A DNA stretch of 64,000 nt from Jeotgalibacillus sp. ET6 (GCF_029667115.1 NZ_JARUIU010000012.1:24852-88851), one strand, 5' to 3'; counted from the stretch's first letter, positions 22,891-31,739 are shown. The notes: generated from the letters alone by a model not told the origin. Translations and numbers: made by a program.

Positions 22891-23982
22891 TCACACAGTA
22901 TCTGAATAGGGACTTTCCATTTTTGAAGGCGTTTGACCAGGATAAATCATGATTTTCACACTGTTATCCTTCTGATGTTCAGCAATTTCAAGCGCCTCTT
23001 TTATTCGATCAAGGGGAAATGAATGGGTGATCACTTCATTCAGCTTGCTTTTTCCGCCAGCAAGTGCACGAATCGCTTTTTCGTATACATTTGCATATCT
23101 GAAAATGCCGAACAGATCCAGCTCTGAATCAATCACATGATTTAAATTTACAGGGATCGTTTCTTCCTGCGTCATGCCGATAAAAACGACTCGCCCTCCC
23201 CGCTTAACACAATGAACAGCTTCGCCCATTGCAAACCGGTTTCCCGAGGTTTCCACACAAATGTCCGCACCCTCTCCATTCACAACCTCCTTTATCCTCT
23301 GCGGTATAGTCTCCGCTGAAGGATCAAAAACCTGATCAACACCCATCTCCAGTGCAAGCTGACGACGCGCAGGCACCACATCGCTGGCGTAAATAGTTGT
23401 TACGCCAAAAGCCTGAGCGGCCTGAACAGCCAGTAAACCGATCGGTCCAAGTCCACTGATAAAAAGAACATCTCCTGCCTTTACATTTCCCCTGGACATG
23501 GCATGGAACCCGACTGAAAACGGCTCCAGCAAAGCCCCTTCCTCATAGGTCATTTCTTCAGGCAGCTTGTAAGCAAAATCACTTCGCACTACTGCATATT
23601 CTGCCCACGCTCCATCAAAAGGAGGGGTGGCCATAAATTCTACATCCGGACATAAATTATATCTCCCGGACTTACAGTAGCTGCATTTTCCACATGCAAC
23701 GCCAGGTTCAATAGCTACCCGGTCTCCAATTGACAGACTGGACACGTTTTCTCCTGCTTCCACCACGTCGCCTGCTGCCTCATGCCCTAAAATAATTGGT
23801 TCTTCAACCACATATCTGCCAATCCTGCCATGTGAGTAATAATGTACATCAGATCCACAAATACCAATGCAATGAATTCTAATCAGTACTTCGTCAGGAC
23901 CAGGAACTGGCCGTGTAACCTCTTTTACAGCAATTTCATAGGGCTTTTCCAATACTGCAGCTTTCATTTTTTCTGCTATCAT
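22891..23982 (-). CDS. Zinc-dependent medium-chain dehydrogenase (sorbitol/xylitol dehydrogenase-like)
   Basis: A 363-residue MDR protein. Catalytic zinc residues lie in GICGSDVHYYSHG and GHEAAGDVVEAG. The structural zinc cysteines follow in ACGKCSYCKSGRYNLC. The NAD-binding fold begins at GLGPIGLLAVQAAQAFG. Polyol dehydrogenases of this family oxidise xylitol, sorbitol or related alcohols, and some act on sugar acids such as gulonate. In a glucuronoxylan operon either a xylose/xylitol or a uronate-related step is possible; the sequence does not decide. AGGAGGT before 23982 sets the start. It is the first gene of the operon, behind the operator-bearing promoter. Confidence 0.82.
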   Translation of the reverse strand: MIAEKMKAAVLEKPYEIAVKEVTRPVPGPDEVLIRIHCIGICGSDVHYYSHGRIGRYVVEEPIILGHEAAGDVVEAGENVSSLSIGDRVAIEPGVACGKCSYCKSGRYNLCPDVEFMATPPFDGAWAEYAVVRSDFAYKLPEEMTYEEGALLEPFSVGFHAMSRGNVKAGDVLFISGLGPIGLLAVQAAQAFGVTTIYASDVVPARRQLALEMGVDQVFDPSAETIPQRIKEVVNGEGADICVETSGNRFAMGEAVHCVKRGGRVVFIGMTQEETIPVNLNHVIDSELDLFGIFRYANVYEKAIRALAGGKSKLNEVITHSFPLDRIKEALEIAEHQKDNSVKIMIYPGQTPSKMESPYSDTV

Positions 23983-24042
23983 TTTTACCTCCTGTTTTCT
24001 GAACAATTTATTTACACTCTTAAATGGCTTACGGTTTCAGCA

Positions 24043-24058
24043 AAGTAAGCCCTTACAA
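24043..24058 (-). promoter_or_regulatory. cre-like box in the xylan operon leader
   Basis: The minus strand reads TTGTAAGGGCTTACTT, one mismatch from the cre consensus, just downstream of the -10 box. It shares AAGGGCTTAC with the xynA leader box. Confidence 0.55.
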
Positions 24059-24062
24059 ATTC

Positions 24063-24090
24063 ATAGTATAACTAGTATACTAGTTATCAA
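24063..24090 (-). promoter_or_regulatory. Xylan operon promoter with a palindromic operator in its spacer
   Basis: TTGATA (24085-24090) and TACTAT (24063-24068) are 16 bp apart on the minus strand. The spacer holds the perfect 16-bp palindrome AACTAGTATACTAGTT (24070-24085), with the TAGTATACTA core expected for a FadR-type GntR protein. The regulator encoded by the second gene should bind here. Confidence 0.75.
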
Positions 24091-24166
24091 CGCAGAACAA
24101 AACCGTTTTTATTTATCTATTTTAAATATTCACAAAATATTTTTAAGTAAAGGCTTTTTAGAACAA

Positions 24167-24193
24167 AAAAAGAAGTCCTTTCAGACTTCTTTT
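24167..24193 (-). terminator. Intrinsic terminator of the VWA lipoprotein gene
   Basis: AAAGAAGTC and GACTTCTTT form a stem flanked by A and T runs, 8 nt after the gene's stop. Confidence 0.75.
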
Positions 24194-24200
24194 ATCGTCT

Positions 24201-25640
24201 TTATTCTTCCTGCTCGTCCTTCAGTTTTTCCATTCGCTCTGCCCACTCGTTAATCTCTGCATCAATGCGGTCTGCTTCTTCTTCCACATCCGACAATTTT
24301 TCTTCTTTCTTGTCCTGTATCAACTCTCGTTTGAGATCATCCTGAGCATCTATCAGTTCTGTTGCTTCCTGGGCAGTTTCTTCTGATATGATTTCTTCAT
24401 TTTTCATTACAGTAACCGCTCTTTTCAAGCGTGCTTTTTCCCGATCCAGCGCAAACCCTAAACTCATGGCCGTATCATTAATCTCAAGCTTCTGAAACGG
24501 CAAAGCAAAGCCGGTCCTTGGAGAAGATAAGGTTTTATTTAGAATTTCCATGTCACTCGGAACCCAGGTTTTTCGCATACTATTTTGAAGCTCTTCGGCA
24601 GTATCTGCGCCTAAATATTCTCCTGAGCCAGCCTCTGCTACTTTCTTCAGCTGTTCTTCTGACTCCGCATCTACAGAAAATCCAATAATGTTAACCGTGC
24701 GATCTTCTCTGTCCTTCACCAAAGCTGCCGCCTCTGCTATCGGATCTCCGCCGCAGGTCTCCATCCCATCGCTGACAACAAACACAGTCAATTTTCCTTC
24801 ATACTGACTGCTATCTTCCCTGGCAGTCTTTATTGCTTCAGCTAAAGGAGTCCACCCTTTTGCTTCAATATTACTTACCGACTTATAAAATGCCTCTTCA
24901 TTATATGTTCCCATTGGAACCGTTTCATCAATAACAGAACAGGAAAGCTCACGATCTTCATCTTCCTGTGTTCCTTCATGTCCGTACACATAAAGCGACA
25001 CCTCACTCGCAGCACCAATGGTCTTGCCAAAATCAAGTACAGCATCTTTTGCCACCCGCATTTTCTGTTCTCCACCTGCTTCTAAAAGCATACTGGAACT
25101 GGCATCCAATAAAATCATGGCGTGAGCAGGCGGTTCTTCTCCTTCCTGGGAAGCTTTCATTTCTTCTGGCTCAGGTAAAAGCGGAGCTGAAAAACTTGGC
25201 TCTAATGCTTCCAATTTTTCAGCCAGTGTTCCTACCGCCCCATTACCGAGATAATAGTGAAGTTCCGCAAGCAGGCGCTCTGCACTCTCCCACTCTTGCT
25301 TTTCGTTCATTTGGGCTATAAATTCCTCTTCAATTCCATCTAGAGGGTTGGCCGAGGCAAAAACATTTGTTTCCTTTTCATATGTAAAATCGCTGGTCAG
25401 TTTTCCGCTTGAAACGGCTGTTAAATCCTCGAACGTTTCAGCAAGAGGAACCGTTTCACTCCTGTTTGCATCCTGGTTGTCAGCTACTGTCTTCCCATCT
25501 TCTTTCTCCGGTACGTCTTCCATTACTTCTTCTGTCGGCTCGCTTGTTTCTTCTTGTACTTGCGCTGTGTTCTCACTTTCTTCACTTGTGCAAGCCGAAA
25601 GCAGTGCTGCAGCAAATAAAAGGTACATCCATTTTTTCAT
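24201..25640 (-). CDS. VWA-domain lipoprotein
   Basis: A 479-residue lipoprotein: the lipobox LLSAC (cysteine about residue 17), a low-complexity Glu/Thr-rich stretch (about 19-75), an N-terminal helical region, then a von Willebrand A domain with the MIDAS motif DASSSM near residue 180 and VVSDGMETCGG in the later part. The C-terminus (about 410-479) is strongly charged and probably coiled coil. It is anchored on the outer face of the membrane; its partner is unknown. GGAGG 9 nt before 25640 sets the start. It stands alone between the xylan operon and the interrupted GST gene, with no evident link to either. Confidence 0.85.
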   Translation of the reverse strand: MKKWMYLLFAAALLSACTSEESENTAQVQEETSEPTEEVMEDVPEKEDGKTVADNQDANRSETVPLAETFEDLTAVSSGKLTSDFTYEKETNVFASANPLDGIEEEFIAQMNEKQEWESAERLLAELHYYLGNGAVGTLAEKLEALEPSFSAPLLPEPEEMKASQEGEEPPAHAMILLDASSSMLLEAGGEQKMRVAKDAVLDFGKTIGAASEVSLYVYGHEGTQEDEDRELSCSVIDETVPMGTYNEEAFYKSVSNIEAKGWTPLAEAIKTAREDSSQYEGKLTVFVVSDGMETCGGDPIAEAAALVKDREDRTVNIIGFSVDAESEEQLKKVAEAGSGEYLGADTAEELQNSMRKTWVPSDMEILNKTLSSPRTGFALPFQKLEINDTAMSLGFALDREKARLKRAVTVMKNEEIISEETAQEATELIDAQDDLKRELIQDKKEEKLSDVEEEADRIDAEINEWAERMEKLKDEQEE

Positions 25641-25803
25641 TACTTCCGCCTCCAATCTTTTCTATATACGGTAAATGATCCATATTTGTTTCAACTTTTC
25701 ATTAAAACATCTGAATAGTCTATTATTTTTGACTAATATAGTTTGAAATGCGATAAATGAGAGAGTACGTTCTAATTGAACTTGAATGAAAGAGGTGCTG
25801 TAC

Positions 25804-26241
25804 ATGACTGCTAAAAAACCGAAAGAAATCAGTGCAGACGGATCCTTTAAACGTCAAACGAACCGCTTTACTACTCCTTTTGGATCAAATGAAGGCGACC
25901 TGCCTGTTGAAAGCGGACGATACCGTCTTCTATGGTCCCCTGCCTGTCCATGGGCGCACCGTGCCGTCATCGTTCGAAAGGTGCTGGGGCTCGATGACGC
26001 CATCAGCTTAGGCACTGCAAGTCCGATGCGACCGGCAATCGGCCGTGTGGATTGGGAATTTTCATTAGATGAACACCACCGTGATCCTATTCTTGATATT
26101 CAATATGTCAGCGAGGTGTATTCCAACGCTGATCCGGACTATGAAGGACGGCCAACCGTACCCGTGATGGTGGATATGGAGAGCAAAAAAGCGGTTAACA
26201 ATGATTTCACTGACAATAACAAACATGAAAAAACCGTCTAA
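25804..26241 (+). pseudogene. Glutathionyl-hydroquinone reductase-like GST, N-terminal part (split by island)
   Basis: The first about 135 residues match the N-terminal thioredoxin fold of Omega/Xi-type GSTs of the YqjG/ECM4 group: WSPACPWAHRAVIVRK with the active cysteine C48 in CPWAH, and RPTVPVMVD before the domain end. After VNNDF the frame runs 11 codons into island DNA and stops. The missing C-terminal helical domain resumes in the same frame at 62222. The enzyme reduces glutathionyl- or related thiol-hydroquinones. AAAGAGGTG 7 nt before 25804 sets the start. An upstream TTGACT, 17 bp, GATAAA is a possible promoter. The truncated product should be inactive. Confidence 0.9.
26194..26206. 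repeat. Left junction repeat (attL candidate)
   Basis: GTTAACAATGATT, codons VNND of the GST gene, identical to 62222-62234. Confidence 0.85.
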
Positions 26242-26275
26242 ACCCTTTAGTATCAAGGTTTGAGACGGTTTTTTC
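26227..26275. terminator. Strong bidirectional terminator at the island's left end
   Basis: GAAAAAACCGTCT-A-AACC pairs with GGTTTGAGACGGTTTTTTC; it would stop transcription across the junction from both sides. Confidence 0.8.
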
Positions 26276-26289
26276 TATTTTTCATTTTT

Positions 26290-26436
26290 AGTGTTAAAGT
26301 GAGTCTTCGCGATCAGCTGGGACAAAATTCAATTGAGACAACCGTTCTTTATACCAACCTTTCGCAAGACGAGCAAAGAGAAATGGTAAATAAAATGGAT
26401 ACAGATCGTTCTCCTCATACGAATGAAGAAGGATGA
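26290..26436 (+). pseudogene. C-terminal fragment of a tyrosine recombinase
   Basis: An open stretch of 48 codons without a start encodes LRDQLGQNSIETTVLYTNLS followed by a charged tail. It resembles the last helix region of XerC/D-type recombinases (LGH.s..TT.iYtH), with the box histidine replaced by glutamine but the tyrosine kept. It faces opposite to the four intact recombinases next to it. It is probably a relic of an earlier integrase at this end of the island. Confidence 0.6.
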
Positions 26437-26471
26437 ACAAGAATGGATGTACCCTTTCGTTCGTAGCCAGG

Positions 26472-27305
26472 TTACATCCATCTATCATACGTTTCTTTCC
26501 GTGCCTGGTTAAACAACCGACTATATAGTTGAGTCGTTGCGGGCCGCTGATGCCCGAGCAACTCTTGAATGCATTCGAGCGGCATCCCTTTTTGGGCGAG
26601 GTGTGTGGCAAACGTATGCCGCAACATATGCGGAATCACACGAAAACCTAATTGTGTTGAATACGCTTGGAAGTTGGCATTTATTTTTTGACGGCGTAAA
26701 CGGTTGGACGCCGCTTGATTGATGAACACATAAGGCAACGCATCTGTCCGGCTCTTTAAATACGCCGTCAGATAGTGAAGGCTTTCCAGGCTGATCAATA
26801 CGATTCGGCCTTTGTTTCCTTTACCTTCCGGGATATGAATGCTTCGTTCCGTTTCATTAATATCTTCTTTATTCATCGCGACAAGCTCACTTACCCGAAC
26901 CCCCGTCGCTACAAACACTTCGATGATTGCACGTTCCAACAAACTATGTTGGACACATGCACGGAGCTGCGCAAGTTCAGGTTTCGTCAAGTAGGTGGGA
27001 ACTTTATCGGGGATTTTCGGGTACGGAATATGCTCTACGGGATCCTTGGTAATCAAACCTTCTTCCATACAATACTTATAAAAAGTTTTTACCCCTATTA
27101 ACTTAGTGTACACAGTCAACGGTTTGTACCCTTTTTCCTCTAACAGCATCAACCAGTTTCGAACGTCCTTTCGGGTGATGTCTTCAAAGGGTTTCTCCAT
27201 CTGTTCGAGTAGTTGGCGGATGTTAAATTCGTAACCTCGGATCGTTTTGGGTACCAATTTCAGCTGATAATCGATTTTAAATTGTTCAATATAGTCTATC
27301 GACAT
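26472..27305 (-). CDS. Tyrosine recombinase, fourth gene of the operon
   Basis: A 277-residue XerC/D-like recombinase. Residues 1-85 are a SAM-like core-binding domain. The catalytic domain has all six conserved residues: R in ATGVRVSEL, K in GKGNKGRIV, H and R in HMLRHTFATHL, H in LGHQRPATT and the nucleophile in TQLYSRL. It breaks and rejoins DNA strands through a 3'-phosphotyrosine. GAGGGGAG precedes the ATG, and it starts 16 nt after the end of the 635-residue recombinase gene. It is the gene nearest the left junction. Its pairing partner among the four is not known. Confidence 0.9.
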   Translation of the reverse strand: MSIDYIEQFKIDYQLKLVPKTIRGYEFNIRQLLEQMEKPFEDITRKDVRNWLMLLEEKGYKPLTVYTKLIGVKTFYKYCMEEGLITKDPVEHIPYPKIPDKVPTYLTKPELAQLRACVQHSLLERAIIEVFVATGVRVSELVAMNKEDINETERSIHIPEGKGNKGRIVLISLESLHYLTAYLKSRTDALPYVFINQAASNRLRRQKINANFQAYSTQLGFRVIPHMLRHTFATHLAQKGMPLECIQELLGHQRPATTQLYSRLFNQARKETYDRWM

Positions 27306-27321
27306 TATTCTCCCCTCTTTC

Positions 27322-29229
27322 TTATCCCATATACCTTCTATATAAATGAATCAATTTCCATTTAGGAATACGCGCATAAATTTTCGTCGTCTGTAAGTTC
27401 GCATGACCAAGTTCATCTGCGATAAAATCAAGTTCTGCACCTTTGGTTAATAATTCTGTCGCAAATGTGTGGCGAAAGCGATGGGGGTATAGTGAATCCT
27501 TAATTCCAGAAGATTTTCCAAGTCGGTTAATGATTTTTCGCATCCGGGAAATGCCAAGCCTTGTTCCTATTCTCGAAACTACTAATGCAGGATGTTCTTC
27601 TCCCTCCATCGCTTCCATCTCCCAATACCGTTCCAATAAGAGCGCACACGTTTCGGAAAAATGCACCTCTCGAATCTTTCCTCCTTTCCCCTTCACACAC
27701 GCTGTTCGATTGTCTAACTCCACATCCCTTTTATCCAGTAGATGGAGTTCACGTATGCGGCAGCCTGATGATAGTAGGAATTCGACGATCAACCGATTGC
27801 GAAGTGTTTCCTTTTCTGCACTTTGACGTACTTTTGCCAGTTCTTCTTTTTCAAGATACCTCGGCAAAGGGCTTGGTTCCCTCATATACCACCTGGTCTT
27901 GATAGGAATCCTCTCCATGTAGCCTTCATCCACGCAAAACGTGAAAAAAGAAGCTAGTATCGATAACCGACCGTTCACCGTTGAGGCTTGGACTATTTTT
28001 TGTTGTTGAATGACCCACTGCAAGATTTCATCAAAAGAAACGGTTGAAAAATCTTCTGTTCTCTGGAGAAAATAAGTTTCTAACGTGCGTCTATACAGTT
28101 GAATTGTCAGCTCACTCATATTCGCAATCTTCATCGCTAATAAGTACTCATTCACAACTTCTTTATTTGTCATGTTGCAAAAAGCTTTATGCGTCTCCCA
28201 GTACTTTTCTGACGGTTTATTCTCCTTCCAGAAATAAAGGATGGGCGATTGAGCCATGTAATTTTTACGAACACAAAAGAAATAAAACGAACGTAAAATT
28301 GCTCTATAGTTAGTGGGCGTTCGAGTGCTCCAATCTTGATTTTGCATGGATAACCAGTCGTCAATTTGTCTACGATCCACTTGAGAAAAATGAACAGGGT
28401 TATGACCAAAAAACCGTTTTAGAATGATCCCATATTCAACAATTGTTTTTTTCATTCGCTTCTTGTTTTTAAGATAGAGTAAAAACTCATTGATTACGGC
28501 CTTATTCTCTGCAACATAAAATCGTCCTTTTACTTCCCAGTAGAGATCGGTGGCTTCGGCAAACTTCCTTTTGGTACGGAGTGGTGTGTCCTCCAAAATT
28601 TCTTTATCCCAACAATATCCATAGAAGGTCCGGAGTGTACTCCAAACACTTTTCATCATCGTCTCGTTGTACTGTTGCTGAAGATCAGTCATCCTCTTCT
28701 CGATTTCTTCCAGCGTGAGCTTACTTATCGATTTGTCCATCTCTTTGAAGAATCTTTGTAAACAAGTCCTCATATGGACAATCGTATACTCGGTTCTTCC
28801 TATCGTTTTCAGATGAAGCAAGAACTGATTCGCGACCCGTTGATTGTCTGGATTTGGAAAAATGATCTTCAATTCCCAATAACATTCTGGGGTCGATACG
28901 ACCTGTAGATTCGTGTTGAGTGGAAAGTAGTCTAGATGCTGTTCTTGAACACAAAAGTTATAGAAGGCGCGGATTGTTTTAAGATAATCTTTCACAGTTC
29001 GCTCTTTTTTGTCCTTTCTGTGTTCTGTAAGCCACGCCTCGATATCTTCTTCAGTCAAAGAATGATACGAAACTGGATGGTCTAAGAAAAAGGATTGTAA
29101 AGTAGCCCGGTAGCGCGTCAGAGTTTGTGGACTTTTAGTTATCTCTTTTAAACTCCTTAAAAATAAATTGAGGATGTTGTGAGTGTCTTGCGACAGCCCT
29201 TCACAATTCACCTCCCAATATTCTGCCAT
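27322..29229 (-). CDS. Large tyrosine recombinase with four tandem core-binding domains
   Basis: A 635-residue protein. Its N-terminal two thirds are four repeats of about 110 residues, each opening with YWE (4-6, 118-120, 230-232, 343-345), then a helix like INEFLLYLK, an R..L..FF helix and a FY.FC motif at the end. Each looks like a SAM-like core-binding domain. The catalytic domain (about 455-635) is complete: R491, K518, H583, R586, H609, Y618. Tn554 TnpB is of similar size (630 residues), so a Tn554-like role is possible, but four clear domain repeats are unusual. AGGAGG lies 8 nt before the ATG. It is third in the recombinase operon. Confidence 0.9.
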   Translation of the reverse strand: MAEYWEVNCEGLSQDTHNILNLFLRSLKEITKSPQTLTRYRATLQSFFLDHPVSYHSLTEEDIEAWLTEHRKDKKERTVKDYLKTIRAFYNFCVQEQHLDYFPLNTNLQVVSTPECYWELKIIFPNPDNQRVANQFLLHLKTIGRTEYTIVHMRTCLQRFFKEMDKSISKLTLEEIEKRMTDLQQQYNETMMKSVWSTLRTFYGYCWDKEILEDTPLRTKRKFAEATDLYWEVKGRFYVAENKAVINEFLLYLKNKKRMKKTIVEYGIILKRFFGHNPVHFSQVDRRQIDDWLSMQNQDWSTRTPTNYRAILRSFYFFCVRKNYMAQSPILYFWKENKPSEKYWETHKAFCNMTNKEVVNEYLLAMKIANMSELTIQLYRRTLETYFLQRTEDFSTVSFDEILQWVIQQQKIVQASTVNGRLSILASFFTFCVDEGYMERIPIKTRWYMREPSPLPRYLEKEELAKVRQSAEKETLRNRLIVEFLLSSGCRIRELHLLDKRDVELDNRTACVKGKGGKIREVHFSETCALLLERYWEMEAMEGEEHPALVVSRIGTRLGISRMRKIINRLGKSSGIKDSLYPHRFRHTFATELLTKGAELDFIADELGHANLQTTKIYARIPKWKLIHLYRRYMG

Positions 29230-29247
29230 CTCTGTACCTCCTCATTC

Positions 29248-30081
29248 TTACTGTTGATACTGATCATACTGTTTCTTTCGTTCGTGATTTCTTAATCGTA
29301 TATAAATTCTGGTGCTATTGATATTGGAATGGCCTAGCAGTTCTTGAATATATGAAAAATCCATTCCTTTATCTGCTAAGTTTGCAGCGAACGTATGTCG
29401 TAACGTATGCGGACTCACTTTAAATCCAAGTGTTTCGGAGTACTCCCGAAATTTCAGTTGGACTAATTTGTCACTTATCGGTTTTCCTTTAGCATTTGAA
29501 AACAGATACTCACTGCCATACGATCGTGTATCTAAGTACCGTTTCAAACGTTCTGCACACGAATGACTAAAGAGCACAAACCGTGCCTTATTTCCTTTTC
29601 CTTTTCGGATCCAAATCTGTCGAGTATCCCATTTGATATCTTCAAGTCGAACCTGCAGCAATTCATTTATTCGCACACCTGTTGCATAAAGTATTTCGAT
29701 GATGGCGCGATCCCTCGGATCGTTCATTGAGTATTCCTGTAGCATGGCAAGCTGTCTTTTTGTTAAATAACGGGGAAGGGAATCTACTTTTTTCGGAGTA
29801 TTAACTTTCTTGGTTGGATTCTTAGTGATTTTGTTTTCCTCTATACAATAGCGATAGAAGGATTTTAACGCACTTAATTTTAGTCGAATGCTGCGTGGTT
29901 GAAGTCCCTCCTGGTTCATAGTTTCTAACCAGTTTCGAATATCTCTTGCATGGACTTCATCATAGTTTTTTGGGCAAACCGCAAAGAATTGAGATAATGC
30001 TATGTTATATGCTCGGATGGTCTCCGGACTGAATTGATTAAAATTATCTAAAAAAAATTCTTGTATAACTTTTTGATTCAC
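29248..30081 (-). CDS. Tyrosine recombinase, second gene of the operon
   Basis: A 277-residue XerC/D-like recombinase with a single core-binding domain (1-90) and a full catalytic set: R in ATGVRINELL, K in GKGNKARFVLF, H/R in HTLRHTFAANL, H in LGHSNINST and Y in TRIYIRL. GGGGTGA lies 5 nt before the GTG at 30081. A GTG at 30090 overlapping the previous stop by 4 nt is the alternative start. In size and sequence it resembles the fourth gene more than its operon neighbours, so the operon may have two pairs (short and YW-type). Confidence 0.88.
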   Translation of the reverse strand: MNQKVIQEFFLDNFNQFSPETIRAYNIALSQFFAVCPKNYDEVHARDIRNWLETMNQEGLQPRSIRLKLSALKSFYRYCIEENKITKNPTKKVNTPKKVDSLPRYLTKRQLAMLQEYSMNDPRDRAIIEILYATGVRINELLQVRLEDIKWDTRQIWIRKGKGNKARFVLFSHSCAERLKRYLDTRSYGSEYLFSNAKGKPISDKLVQLKFREYSETLGFKVSPHTLRHTFAANLADKGMDFSYIQELLGHSNINSTRIYIRLRNHERKKQYDQYQQ

Positions 30082-30086
30082 ATTTC

Positions 30087-30980
30087 TCACCCCATGATAT
30101 TTTGATAGGTTAACTTCATTACTTCTGTTGGGATTTGTGCATATATACGGGTAGTATTCAAATCAGCATGTCCCATTACGTCCGCAATGAACTGTAAATC
30201 TGCACCTCTTGCCAACATATTTGTCGCAAAAGTATGTCGACACATGTGAGGATGAAAAGACTGGACTAATTCTGCTTGTACACCAACTTTTTTTAATACT
30301 AAATGAATACCAGACACCTGCAGTCCATTACCAAACCTGTTCATGAATAAGGGGTCTGTAGGCTTTGCTGAACGCCTTTCTAAATAGTTGCTCAACACAA
30401 GGTCGCATTCCTCCGAAAAATAGATGCGTCTGATTTTTTGGCCCTTCCCGGTTACATCTACATACTGCCTATCAAAATCGATATCCTGAACACGTAAATT
30501 CACTACTTCTGATACGCGACATCCCGTTGAAAACAGAAACAGTAGAAGCGCACGATTGCGGACGGACAAGTGTTCGGAAGTTACCTTCACACGCGCATAT
30601 TCAAACTCATCCAGGTATTTCGGTAACGCTTTTGGTATTTTGGGTCTCCAGCGTTTTTTCATCACTGCCTTTCCCATATACTCTTCATCTAGACAAAAGG
30701 AAAAAAAGGTTGAAAGAGCTGATATGTAAAGATCAATGGTTCTCGGTTTCTTATCAAGCGAGAAAATATCTAACCAGCCCCGCACATCTTCACTAGTTAA
30801 ATCTTCTATCGGTATCAGGCATTCTCGCAAAAATTGCTCCATTATTCTTCGGTATTTCGTGATGGTTGCAGCTGCTTTATTTTCCACCTTTAGACTTAAC
30901 AGATACTCATTTAAAATTTGTTTACTTTCTTTAGAAACTTTCTCATGAGTACTGATCCAATATTGATTTGATGCTGCCAA
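30087..30980 (-). CDS. Tyrosine recombinase, first gene of the operon (YW-type)
   Basis: A 297-residue recombinase. Its N-terminus (NQYWISTHEKVSKESKQILN, then EYLLSLK) matches the repeat unit of the 635-residue protein, and both end in MG, so the two are likely derived from one gene. Catalytic residues are intact: R in STGCRVSEVV, K in GKGQKIRRIYF, H/R in HMCRHTFATNM, H in MGHADLNTT and Y in RIYAQI. AGGAG 9 nt before the TTG at 30980 decides the start; the GTG at 30989 is too close. It overlaps or nearly abuts the next gene and heads the operon. Confidence 0.9.
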   Translation of the reverse strand: MAASNQYWISTHEKVSKESKQILNEYLLSLKVENKAAATITKYRRIMEQFLRECLIPIEDLTSEDVRGWLDIFSLDKKPRTIDLYISALSTFFSFCLDEEYMGKAVMKKRWRPKIPKALPKYLDEFEYARVKVTSEHLSVRNRALLLFLFSTGCRVSEVVNLRVQDIDFDRQYVDVTGKGQKIRRIYFSEECDLVLSNYLERRSAKPTDPLFMNRFGNGLQVSGIHLVLKKVGVQAELVQSFHPHMCRHTFATNMLARGADLQFIADVMGHADLNTTRIYAQIPTEVMKLTYQNIMG

Positions 30981-31119
30981 TGAAGTCACTCCTTTCTTTG
31001 TATATTTGTAGTTCCATTGTTTACAAAAATCATAGTTTCAATACATTTCTTACTAAATTGCTTCAGTTAAGATAGGATCACAAGCACCTAAAAAAACTAT
31101 ATTTTACCAAAAATAATAA

Positions 31120-31144
31120 GAACCCTAAATTCATTTTAGGGTTC
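31120..31144. terminator. Hairpin upstream of the recombinase operon
   Basis: AACCCTAAA and TTTTAGGGTT form a stem, with AT-rich sequence on the minus-strand side. It could terminate minus-strand transcripts arriving from the array. It is the only clear signal in 30,981-31,150. Confidence 0.5.
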
Positions 31145-31158
31145 AGGAGGATATTAGT

Positions 31159-31620
31159 ATGAAACTGTTTCAACTCAAGAGCAAAGCTCACGGAAACGAA
31201 AGATTAGACGAATTCTTGGAATAATACGTCACAACCGCGCCACGAAAATGATATATAAGGATTGCTAGTTGGTAAGAAAAGCGACCTTGAAATTTGTTCA
31301 GGAGATTAAACAAGACATCATCCTGCAAACCCTGCTGACACAATGCAAAGAGGAAAAGGAACGCGAGCAAGATGAATAGGCAGAGATGATAAAGTTTTTG
31401 AAGGAATGGCAAGAGGAACTCCTGAGCAAATTCGTATTGATCCTTTCATTTTTAACTTACTCTTCCATGTCACCCATACCGCAGAAGGACCTTTCCCTTC
31501 TAAATTCTATTTGACCGCCTGTACTTTAAACGCCGGTGTGTATTGGATAGAGCGATCAGATACGGAAACTGTATTTGGGTTTGCCTCCAAGAGTCGTCGC
31601 TGGTGTTCGTTATAAAAAAT
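31159..31620 (+). pseudogene. Degenerate small gene, unrecognised
   Basis: AGGAGG followed by an ATG at 31159 opens a frame of 21 codons (MKLFQLKSKAHGNERLDEFL) that stops early. Coding-like text continues in other frames downstream (for example QEIKQDIILQTLLTQCKEEK). This looks like a decayed hypothetical gene with several frame breaks. I do not recognise a function, and the 3' limit is uncertain. Confidence 0.4.
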
Positions 31621-31688
31621 CCTACTCATATAAACCTATCCCGTTCAACTAGACGTATTCAGTAAACCGAGAGCTGAAAATAGAAAGA

Positions 31689-31739
31689 ACCCCAAAATGT
31701 TGGCGCTTTTTAAAGTGTCTACCATTTGGGGGTCAGTTC
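31689..31739. repeat. Inverted repeat resembling insertion-sequence ends
   Basis: ACCCCAAAATGTTGGCGC and GTGTCTACCATTTGGGGGT are imperfect inverted copies around TTTTTAAA. The TGACCCCCAAATGG.AGACAC form recalls ends of some IS3-family elements. No transposase is beside it. The remaining sequence between 31,740 and 31,836 shows nothing. Confidence 0.35.
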
